The position numbers and the translations under genes are program-made. Of a stretch of DNA of 64,000 bases, positions 16,780 to 23,481 are shown piece by piece. Below the pieces are notes generated by a model, which did not search any database, was not told the DNA's origin, and worked only from the letters and a program-made list of their open reading frames with translations. The stretch's first letter is position 1. Every line of letters begins with the position of its first letter. The DNA is from Bacteroidia bacterium (lineage in GTDB: Bacteria > Bacteroidota > Bacteroidia > Bacteroidales > VadinHA17): positions 38,599 to 102,598 of the forward strand of contig JAPLDX010000090.1 in NCBI GenBank assembly GCA_026391215.1. Direction: 5' to 3'.

Positions 16780-17250
16780 TTACCAGATATACCTTATTGA
16801 CAAAGCACCACCATCACCCCAGAAATGTGAATAGCCGATAAAATTGAATGCAGGCTTCCAGTCTAAGCTTATATTGATCGGGAGCTCCGTAAAATTGTAT
16901 TCCAGTCCGAGGATCCCGTCAACACCAACCACAGTATATCCTGTCCCTGCAGTACCCCAACTGGTATTATCACCATTATAAAAACCTACGTGTGCCCCTA
17001 TTCCATAATACCAGTTAAGCCTGTCAACATCGAAAGCGCGGTTATGTATTTCATATAATCCGGTTATTTCAAAACCGCTCCACCTGGTTGATCCTAAAAG
17101 TTCAACAGCAGTTTTGTCACCAAGAAAGTGCTTGAATGTAAGACCATTATACAAACCGCCTCTTAATCCGATACCATTTCTATAATCCTGAGCCCCGGCG
17201 ACAGCTGTAAACAATACAGCAATTGTAATTATAGCTAAAAACTTTTTCAT
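16780..17250 (-). CDS. small outer-membrane beta-barrel protein (porin-like, unknown function)
   Basis: The protein has 156 residues with a signal peptide (MKKFLAIITIAVLFTAVAGA). The mature chain has alternating hydrophobic strands rich in Gly and aromatics (GIGLRGGLYNG, WYYGIGAHVGFY, LGLEYNFTELP, SLDWKPAFNF) and ends with an aromatic residue (SIRYIW), a typical barrel C-terminus. It is monocistronic: a strong terminator follows, and a TAnnTTTG-like element lies 24 bp upstream. No specific function can be assigned. An opposite-strand barrel-like gene begins 144 bp away. Confidence 0.7.
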   Translation of the reverse strand: MKKFLAIITIAVLFTAVAGAQDYRNGIGLRGGLYNGLTFKHFLGDKTAVELLGSTRWSGFEITGLYEIHNRAFDVDRLNWYYGIGAHVGFYNGDNTSWGTAGTGYTVVGVDGILGLEYNFTELPINISLDWKPAFNFIGYSHFWGDGGALSIRYIW

Positions 17251-17273
17251 AGTAAATAATTATGATTAAGCCA

Positions 17274-17281
17274 CAAAAATA
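17274..17281 (-). promoter_or_regulatory. possible -7 promoter element (TATTTTTG)
   Basis: On the minus strand TATTTTTG matches the Bacteroidota -7 consensus TAnnTTTG. It lies 24 bp upstream of the small barrel gene start. No clear -33 TTTG was found at the expected spacing, so confidence is modest. Confidence 0.35.
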
Positions 17282-17393
17282 ACAAAATTTAAACAAACTA
17301 AATTTTTTAAAACCTAATGAGAGATTTTTTGATCTGCTTTGTTGGGATTGTATAATGATTTTTTTTGTAAATTACTGTTAGAAATATTACTGA

Positions 17394-17909
17394 TTGAAGA
17401 GACAATCTATAATTAAGAAAATCCCATTATTTCTGTCATTCCTGATATTCATGAATTATTCAGGCAATGCTCAATTCTCATTTAAATTGCAGACAGGGAT
17501 CAGCTATATCGAGCACTTTTCAACAGGAATAACTTTCAGCTTTTCAGAGAGACATAACTTATCGCTGCTGTACGGTTCAAATTTCTTTATTAAGCCCAGG
17601 GACTTTTCATGTCTCATGCTTCAGTACGATTTTCTGTTCAGTAAACTGGATTTTGCAGGAATAATCCCCGCAATCGGCATTAAGGGAGGATATTCAGTTT
17701 ATACCAATAGCTATTACAAGTGGAACCTGTCTTCTTTTGTACCATTCACCGGACTCAGGTATAAGGCTGGTAATAAATTAGAAATCGATCTGGATATTGG
17801 AACAGCAATATCCATTGAACATTCTGTAAAAAGGATTTCATACGGGGAAATAGGAATGTACAAAGAGTATCTGCCGGAGTTTAAACTAGGCTTAAAATAT
17901 AAACTTTGA
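17394..17909 (+). CDS. small secreted beta-barrel-like protein, unknown function
   Basis: The protein has 171 residues and starts at TTG 17394, since no ATG precedes the signal peptide in frame. The signal is MKRQSIIKKIPLFLSFLIFMNYSGNAQ. The mature part has alternating strands such as FKLQTGISYIEHF, ITFSFSERHNLSLLYG and IGIKGGYSVYT, and ends GLKYKL, suggesting an outer-membrane barrel. The GDPD-like gene starts 7 bp later, also at TTG, so the pair is probably one transcript. Neither sequence allows a specific function. Confidence 0.62.
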   Translation: MKRQSIIKKIPLFLSFLIFMNYSGNAQFSFKLQTGISYIEHFSTGITFSFSERHNLSLLYGSNFFIKPRDFSCLMLQYDFLFSKLDFAGIIPAIGIKGGYSVYTNSYYKWNLSSFVPFTGLRYKAGNKLEIDLDIGTAISIEHSVKRISYGEIGMYKEYLPEFKLGLKYKL

Positions 17910-17916
17910 AAATAAT

Positions 17917-18765
17917 TTGAAAAGGATCCTGATACTAATATTGATAATTGAGATTGTTGCTTCTTTATCGTGCGACAGGGTGGAATATTATCCTGATAAC
18001 CCGGTTGTTTTCGACAAAACCAATCTGTTAGCTCATAAAGGAGGCGGCGATTATGACGCAGGAAATACAATTGATGGCTGTATACTTGGATTTAATCTCT
18101 TCGACGGTATTGAATGCGATATTCAAACGAGCTCTGAGAACACATTATGGTTGAGCCATTCCCCGTATCTGCCATCATGCGGCTCTTTTGAAGAAGAATG
18201 TTTTGTCTTACTGGATGACCAGACGATAATTGAAATTGATTCATGCCTGGGAAGAGATATTAACTATACAAAGCTGGAGACAGTATTTCAGTATATGAGC
18301 AATAATTATCCCGGTAAATTTATTTCTCTTGACACTAAAGCCTGGACACCATGCGGGATATCAGGCATCAATCTGATAAGAACTATGAATTTGATCGGCC
18401 AGGCAATAATTGATCTGACTTTAAAATATCATCTCGAAAACCGGGTAATGGTTGAATCAGAAAACGGGGATTTTCTTTACTATATAAAAATGAATGCAGA
18501 TTATATTGATACATACCTTACCTCTTTCGGGGATTTTGAACTTGGTGTTTCAAGGGCATTGGATGCCGGGTTCTCCGGCATTTCCTTTGCCTACAGGGTA
18601 AAGGAAGAAATAACAAATGAACAAATAGAACTTATCCACCGGAAAGGTCTTAAAATACAGCTTTGGACTGTCAATGATTCTACTGATATTGAAGAGGCTA
18701 AAGCAATGAATCCCGATTATATCCAAACAGACAATCTGGATTACATAACTGGCAACAACCGCTGA
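17917..18765 (+). CDS. glycerophosphodiester phosphodiesterase-like lipoprotein
   Basis: The protein has 282 residues with a TTG start at 17917. The N-terminus is a signal with Cys after a hydrophobic core (IVASLSC), a probable lipoprotein. GDPD-type features are AHKGG (replacing the usual AHRG), AGNTIDG, GIECDIQ (the Glu-x-Asp metal pair), LSHSPYL and a C-terminal LKIQLWTVND and NPDYIQTD. GDPDs cleave glycerophosphodiesters to glycerol-3-phosphate plus an alcohol. The HKGG variant and divergent middle region mean substrate may differ. It is convergent with the flavodoxin gene, with only 7 bp between stops. Confidence 0.75.
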   Translation: MKRILILILIIEIVASLSCDRVEYYPDNPVVFDKTNLLAHKGGGDYDAGNTIDGCILGFNLFDGIECDIQTSSENTLWLSHSPYLPSCGSFEEECFVLLDDQTIIEIDSCLGRDINYTKLETVFQYMSNNYPGKFISLDTKAWTPCGISGINLIRTMNLIGQAIIDLTLKYHLENRVMVESENGDFLYYIKMNADYIDTYLTSFGDFELGVSRALDAGFSGISFAYRVKEEITNEQIELIHRKGLKIQLWTVNDSTDIEEAKAMNPDYIQTDNLDYITGNNR

Positions 18766-18772
18766 AAAGATC

Positions 18773-19363
18773 TTACACTGTTGCCAGAACTTCTTTTCCA
18801 AATGCCATACACTCAGGTCTTTTGAGGTTGTCATAGTCCTTCATCCCGGGGAATGACTGCATCTGTTTGCGGACATCCGGTTCCATCAGCCCGAATGTGA
18901 TCCTTCCCAGGAAAACCTTTGATAGCACATTGCTTACTCCACAGATCCTGGCCAGGTGATTTTCAATGAATGCTGCTGTCTGTTCCGGTCCGACTGGCTG
19001 CATCATATTGCCGCAGACAGCGAAATAGCCGCGGATTTTACTTTTAAGCATATCCTTGTTCTTCTCAAGATACTCATGCAGGAGCTGTGATGTTACCCCG
19101 GCCCGTATGGCTCCCCCTATCACAATATGTTCATATCCCGACAGATCGGGATTTTCCCGAACGTCGAATACATTAGCTATTCCATCCATCCCCTCGGAGA
19201 TCCAGAGAGCCGCATCACGTGTTGAACCGCACCATGTTGCATACAATACAGCCCACTTTTTATCAGAAGGCATGGGATAATATTCAAGCGGAAAAGCTTT
19301 TTTGGGAATCAAAAGTGCACTCATACCCAATAATCCTGTTTTGAAAAAGATTCTTTTATTCAT
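18773..19363 (-). CDS. flavodoxin-domain protein (HemG/protoporphyrinogen-oxidase-like)
   Basis: The protein has 196 residues from ATG 19363. A 27-residue in-frame extension to 19444 would overlap the upstream gene and lacks coding character. MNKRIFFKTGLLGMSALLIPKKAF is a signal or anchor segment. The flavodoxin fold follows, with AVLYATWCGSTRDAALWI for FMN phosphate binding, HIVIGGAIRAG in the middle and GYFAVCGNM. It resembles menaquinone-dependent protoporphyrinogen oxidase HemG and other exported flavodoxins. The N-terminal signal suggests an extracytoplasmic flavodoxin, which is uncommon. It lies 67 bp downstream of a hypothetical lipoprotein gene. Confidence 0.72.
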   Translation of the reverse strand: MNKRIFFKTGLLGMSALLIPKKAFPLEYYPMPSDKKWAVLYATWCGSTRDAALWISEGMDGIANVFDVRENPDLSGYEHIVIGGAIRAGVTSQLLHEYLEKNKDMLKSKIRGYFAVCGNMMQPVGPEQTAAFIENHLARICGVSNVLSKVFLGRITFGLMEPDVRKQMQSFPGMKDYDNLKRPECMAFGKEVLATV

Positions 19364-19430
19364 TATAATAAAATAATGGTTTCTTATACAAATATAGCTA
19401 CAGGAATGCAGACGGCAAAAAGAATGTTTT

Positions 19431-20192
19431 TTACTGATTGTCAATCAATTTCCTTAGTTCGGATGTTGTTATTGTGACAATATTCTTTATGTCAGCTGCG
19501 CCAAGTTCCTGTTTATAATTGGAAATATACTCCATACCAGAAGAATCTATTTTGCCGTTTTGCAGATTGAGCTTCATGACCCTGAACGGATCAGAGCAGA
19601 AAAGAAATATTTCATTTTCATTTTCCCAGCTTATATATACCGGCGTTATTTCAACAGGATACCTTGTTATTGATGTTTTAATGGAATAATCTTCAACCGT
19701 CAATATTTTATTACTGCAGTAAGCTATCTGTGAGCCTGTTATCGCAAGTGTCGGGGAAGCCTCTTCATTTGAATACTTCAGAATTTTACCTGAATCAATA
19801 TTATACAGATATATTCCATTTATCGAATCAGGCAGATTAATATTCACTATGCCAATGGCAATATCAGAATTGTTCTTCTCAATACGTGTTTTGTACCTTA
19901 CAGGCCAGCCATACACATCTCCAAGTCTGGCTGCCAGGACAGTTTTTTTGTTGATACTGTCTGTCTTAAAAAGTCCAAAAATCTGCCTGATCTCCTTTGT
20001 CTGCCCTCCGTCAGGAAACCGGCTGATACCTTTTGGATTGCGATATTCTCTTACCTGAGCAAGGTAATAGCATGAAGAGCCAACCATTACTCCTCCGGAT
20101 GATTTCTCAAAAGAATAGATCAGTTCCATGTGATAACATGAACTTAGTATTAACATAGTTATTATTGCCAGAATGCTGATCTTGATATTCAT
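19431..20192 (-). CDS. hypothetical lipoprotein, possible propeller fold
   Basis: The protein has 253 residues with a lipobox (MLILSSCYH). The mature part contains beta-rich segments that read like irregular propeller blades (GIYLYNIDSGKILKYS, ITGSQIAYCSNKILTVEDYS, NEIFLFCSDPFRVMKLNLQNG). No enzyme motif was recognised. It is divergent from the propeller lipoprotein at 20324, and both are outward-facing lipoproteins with propeller-like repeats, so a shared envelope role is possible but unproved. Confidence 0.6.
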   Translation of the reverse strand: MNIKISILAIITMLILSSCYHMELIYSFEKSSGGVMVGSSCYYLAQVREYRNPKGISRFPDGGQTKEIRQIFGLFKTDSINKKTVLAARLGDVYGWPVRYKTRIEKNNSDIAIGIVNINLPDSINGIYLYNIDSGKILKYSNEEASPTLAITGSQIAYCSNKILTVEDYSIKTSITRYPVEITPVYISWENENEIFLFCSDPFRVMKLNLQNGKIDSSGMEYISNYKQELGAADIKNIVTITTSELRKLIDNQ

Positions 20193-20311
20193 TTGCCAAC
20201 CACGTTTATCATCAGATTCTCCTTATTTTAACTGCTTAAATATAAATTTACTACATTGTTTTTAAATTTCTTTGTAAATTGATGTCAGTTTCAAAAATTA
20301 AATATTTAATC

Positions 20312-20317
20312 AGGAGG
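20312..20317 (+). promoter_or_regulatory. consensus Shine-Dalgarno AGGAGG deciding the start at 20324
   Basis: AGGAGG ends 6 nt before ATG 20324. Most genes in this window lack such a site. It supports 20324 rather than the in-frame TTG at 20279, and it immediately precedes a good lipoprotein signal. Confidence 0.6.
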
Positions 20318-20323
20318 CTAATC

Positions 20324-21769
20324 ATGAAAAGAAATCTTTCCTTTTTTCTTTCACTATTACTTCTTTTAACAAGTTCGTGCAGTAATAAAGGCAAAATGAT
20401 CATAACAAGCGTGTATGAAGGGGATAATGGAAAAGCTGTTTATTTTGACACTGAGGAGAAGAAGGGAAATCTCTTCATTTCTGACAACCTGCATCTTTAT
20501 ACAATTCTTGACAAGACTGATGGTAATACATGGATAATTGTAGAACAGGCACCTGCAGTTGTTGGAGAAGGCCGTGTTGAAACAGAGCTTCAGCTTTGGA
20601 ATATTCCTGAATCAAGGCAAATTGATCCTCCTTATTCGCTCTATGGAAGCAGTTTTGAGAAGAAGGACGGTAAGGATTGCCTTGTAATTTCTACCGGAGA
20701 CGGCACAAAAGAGATTATAGTTTCGCTGGCTGATCTGCTTTCAGGAACTTTACCTGAAAAAGCGGAAAGTGCTGAAGCAGAACAGGAGATACAGGATGAA
20801 ACAGGCAAGGAATCAGGTACGGAAAGTACACCTGAAACAGGACTCCAGACTGTCGTTCTCCTGAAGCTTGGCACAAAGGAAAATGAGATTGGTCAGGGGA
20901 TGGTGGATAAACAGCTTGAAGGCGGAAGATTCATTTATGCTGTGCCTTCTTTCGCTGCCTTTGAAAACAGGCTTTATATTGTTGATGCCATTAATTTCAG
21001 AGTGCTCGTTTATGATTATTCCGGCAATTTTGTGAGAAAAATAAGCTATCCCGAAAAATCTGAAGACGGATCCGTGAATGTGGTAATGGATATTTGTGTT
21101 GATAAGGGAGTATTGTACCTCGCTGCAACCTATTCAAATTTAGTTTATGTAGTAGATTCTGAAACTGAGGATATAATTGAGATCATTACCGGATCCGATA
21201 CAGAAAAAGGGAAATTCAAATATCTGGATATTCTCGCACTTGATCATGAGAAAAACCTCTTAATATCTGATTATGAGTACAATATCCTTTATGTTTACAA
21301 AAGGGACGTGGATGGCATGCATCTTTTAAGAGGCTTTCCCTATACAGAGAAAGATCAGCTTGTATTTGATACTGAGGGAAAAAACTATTCAGCTGCATCA
21401 AACGGACAGGAAGTGACAGTATCTGATTCACAGGGAAATGTTGTCGGCAGTTTTATGTACAAATTTCCATCTGGTAATTCGCATATAATTGATATTGACG
21501 ACAATAATGTCATTTATATCCAGACTTTTGAATCCGAGTCACCTGGTGCCCAGGTAGATGAAGGTTCATACCTTAAAGTCATGCAACAGGATGGCACTAT
21601 TCTGAATGATTATCCCGTACCCGTGTGGCCGGGAGGACCAATGACAAAATATATTGTTGTGGATGAACAGGGAAATATTTTTGTTGCTGAATATGATTTT
21701 ACAGGATCAGCTGATACTGAATCACAGGATATTCCTCCAACAGGATTGTTGATCAGGAAAGCAGATTAA
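20324..21769 (+). CDS. 6-bladed beta-propeller (NHL-like) lipoprotein
   Basis: The protein has 481 residues from ATG 20324, starting with a lipoprotein signal (LLLLLTSSCSNKG). About residues 155-190 are a Glu-rich, Gly/Thr-containing linker (AESAEAEQEIQDETG). After it the NHL/6-bladed propeller begins with SFAAFENRLYIVDAINFRVLVYDYSGNFVRKI and ends with VDEQGNIFVAEYDFTG; only short pieces are quoted from longer blades. Such propellers usually bind other proteins or ligands at the cell surface. The YhhN-like gene begins 3 bp downstream, giving a two-gene operon. No enzymatic role is visible. Confidence 0.72.
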   Translation: MKRNLSFFLSLLLLLTSSCSNKGKMIITSVYEGDNGKAVYFDTEEKKGNLFISDNLHLYTILDKTDGNTWIIVEQAPAVVGEGRVETELQLWNIPESRQIDPPYSLYGSSFEKKDGKDCLVISTGDGTKEIIVSLADLLSGTLPEKAESAEAEQEIQDETGKESGTESTPETGLQTVVLLKLGTKENEIGQGMVDKQLEGGRFIYAVPSFAAFENRLYIVDAINFRVLVYDYSGNFVRKISYPEKSEDGSVNVVMDICVDKGVLYLAATYSNLVYVVDSETEDIIEIITGSDTEKGKFKYLDILALDHEKNLLISDYEYNILYVYKRDVDGMHLLRGFPYTEKDQLVFDTEGKNYSAASNGQEVTVSDSQGNVVGSFMYKFPSGNSHIIDIDDNNVIYIQTFESESPGAQVDEGSYLKVMQQDGTILNDYPVPVWPGGPMTKYIVVDEQGNIFVAEYDFTGSADTESQDIPPTGLLIRKAD

Positions 21770-21772
21770 GAA

Positions 21773-22438
21773 ATGAAAACAAAAGTACTCTCATTTCTTT
21801 ATTTCCTCACCGGGATCTTATTTATTGTACTGGAGGATCATTCTTCTTCCCTGACAGAGCATATCCTTAAAGCTCTCATCATACCATGGCTTATTATCAT
21901 ATTCATAATAAACCTCAAGCCATTTGCCAACTGTCTTAACATCCTCATGTTAGCCGGCCTTCTTTTTTCATGGGCCGGAGACATTATCCTGCAGTTTTCA
22001 TTTGTTCCGGGACTTCTCTGTTTCCTGATAGCGCATGTAATGTATCTTGTCGCTTTCTTCCTGACACCGGGCAAAAATGTGATATTCACAAGTCAGTTTT
22101 ATCTGCTGATTATCTTATTACTGTACGGTGCAGGACTGATATATTATTTATATGGCGATCTTGGAGATATGCGTCTGCCTGTTTTGATATATGCCATAGT
22201 GATCCTTACTATGCTTGCGGGGGCAATTAACAGGATGGAAAAAGTAAACAGGATCAGTTACTGGCTTGTCCTTACAGGAGCAATTTTATTTGTTCTCTCC
22301 GATTCAGCTATTGCTGTCCATAAGTTCAGCTGGGATTTCAATTATTCAGGTGTTGCGATAATGTCAACATATATTGCTGCACAATACCTGATTACAACAG
22401 GATTCATAAAACAATATTCCCTGAACACAAATTCCTGA
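21773..22438 (+). CDS. YhhN/TMEM86 family protein, putative lysoplasmalogenase
   Basis: The protein has 221 residues and about eight transmembrane helices. The YhhN family pattern is present: KALIIPWL in an early helix, LFSWAGDIIL with a conserved Asp, LLCFLIAHVMYLVAF, and VLSDSAIAVHKF near the C-terminus. Characterised relatives (TMEM86B and bacterial lysoplasmalogenases) hydrolyse the vinyl-ether bond of lysoplasmalogens. Plasmalogens occur in anaerobic bacteria, so the activity would be relevant if the host makes them. It is 3 bp behind the propeller lipoprotein and 56 bp before the sigma-factor gene. Confidence 0.82.
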   Translation: MKTKVLSFLYFLTGILFIVLEDHSSSLTEHILKALIIPWLIIIFIINLKPFANCLNILMLAGLLFSWAGDIILQFSFVPGLLCFLIAHVMYLVAFFLTPGKNVIFTSQFYLLIILLLYGAGLIYYLYGDLGDMRLPVLIYAIVILTMLAGAINRMEKVNRISYWLVLTGAILFVLSDSAIAVHKFSWDFNYSGVAIMSTYIAAQYLITTGFIKQYSLNTNS

Positions 22439-22494
22439 AAAAATTTAAAATATTTCCGCTACCATTTCGTCTATGGTGGTAAAGATCCTTTGAA

Positions 22495-23055
22495 ATGAGT
22501 CCAAAAGAATCGGAAAGAATAACAGCTGCCTATAAAGACGAACATAAGCGTTTGCTCGGCTATATCAGGAACCGGATTTCCGACAGGGTTCAGGCTGAGG
22601 ATATCCTGCAGGATGTCTTTTATCAGCTTACCGTAGGATTCAATGATATAAGGAGAATTGGAAATCTGACAGCCTGGCTCTATAAGGTCGCAGACAACCG
22701 TATTACTGATCAATACCGCAAGAGAAGGCCGGTGATACTCAATTTTAACGATAATATATCGGATGGAGAAGAAGGTCCGCTGACTCTCGAAGAAATTTTG
22801 CCGTCGATGGGAACAACGCCTGCCGACGAAGAGTTGAAGGAGATGATATGGGAAACCATTGAAGAGTCGCTGTCAAAATTACCTGAAGAGCAGAGAAGTG
22901 TGTTCATTGAAAATGAGTTTGAGGAAAAAAGCTTCCGGGAGATATCTGAAAGAACCGGCGTGGGAGTAAATACCCTCATCTCGCGTAAACGTTATGCGGT
23001 ACTTTCTCTCCGTGAGAATCTGGCAGAATTGTATAAACTATTAAAAAATAATTAG
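22495..23055 (+). CDS. ECF-type sigma-70 family RNA polymerase sigma factor
   Basis: The protein has 186 residues. Region 2 is LLGYIRNRISDRVQAEDILQ, with the AEDILQDVF core-binding helix and LTAWLYKVADNRITDQYRK. Region 4 is LPEEQRSVF then FREISERTGVGVNTLISRKR, the helix-turn-helix. Architecture and length fit SigZ-like or stand-alone ECF factors. A small two-helix membrane protein starts 1 bp downstream and is the only candidate partner or anti-sigma factor; no FecR-like gene is present. A TonB-dependent receptor follows but is separated by a terminator. Confidence 0.88.
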   Translation: MSPKESERITAAYKDEHKRLLGYIRNRISDRVQAEDILQDVFYQLTVGFNDIRRIGNLTAWLYKVADNRITDQYRKRRPVILNFNDNISDGEEGPLTLEEILPSMGTTPADEELKEMIWETIEESLSKLPEEQRSVFIENEFEEKSFREISERTGVGVNTLISRKRYAVLSLRENLAELYKLLKNN

Positions 23056-23056
23056 T

Positions 23057-23362
23057 ATGAAAAAAGTGTTAAATGTTTTGAAGTACATTGGTTTCGGTAT
23101 CCTCGGTATTGGTTTCATGATAGCTTTGACTTTCGGTATACAGGCTCTCTGGAACTGGCTGATACCTGCACTGTTCAATGGCCCTGAACTTACATTCTGG
23201 CAAACAGTCGGATTATTTATCCTGTCAAAGATCCTTCTCACTGGTGTTGCTCCCGGCGGATCAGATAAAAATGATAGTAAAAAGTGGAAGAAAAAGTACC
23301 AGGAGAAATGCAAACAGAAGGAAGCAGAAAGCCAAATCATTACAACTGCTGAACAGGTATAA
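23057..23362 (+). CDS. small two-helix membrane protein downstream of sigma factor
   Basis: The protein has 101 residues. Two hydrophobic segments (about residues 8-30 and 45-67) flank a short loop ending NGPELTFWQTVGLFILSK. The C-terminus is strongly basic/acidic (KWKKKYQEKCKQKEAES), likely cytoplasmic. Similar small proteins follow sigma factors in other Bacteroidota. A role as membrane partner that tethers or senses for the sigma factor is an inference from the 1-bp spacing. No zinc anti-sigma HxxxCxxC motif is present. Confidence 0.72.
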   Translation: MKKVLNVLKYIGFGILGIGFMIALTFGIQALWNWLIPALFNGPELTFWQTVGLFILSKILLTGVAPGGSDKNDSKKWKKKYQEKCKQKEAESQIITTAEQV

Positions 23363-23394
23363 ACTTATTAATTAAGAAACAGTAGTTTTCTTTT

Positions 23395-23433
23395 GTCCCG
23401 CAGATCATTGATCTTGCGGGACTTTGTTTTTTT
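23395..23433 (+). terminator. Rho-independent terminator of the sigma-factor operon
   Basis: GTCCCGC (23395-23401) pairs with GCGGGAC (23416-23422), and inner GATC arms extend the stem around ATT. TTTGTTTTTTT follows at 23423-23433. It lies 32 bp after the small membrane protein gene and separates it from the TonB-dependent receptor. Confidence 0.88.
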
Positions 23434-23481
23434 CCTTATCTTTAATGTACAAGTTCGATAAGGAAACACATAAATAAGAAA

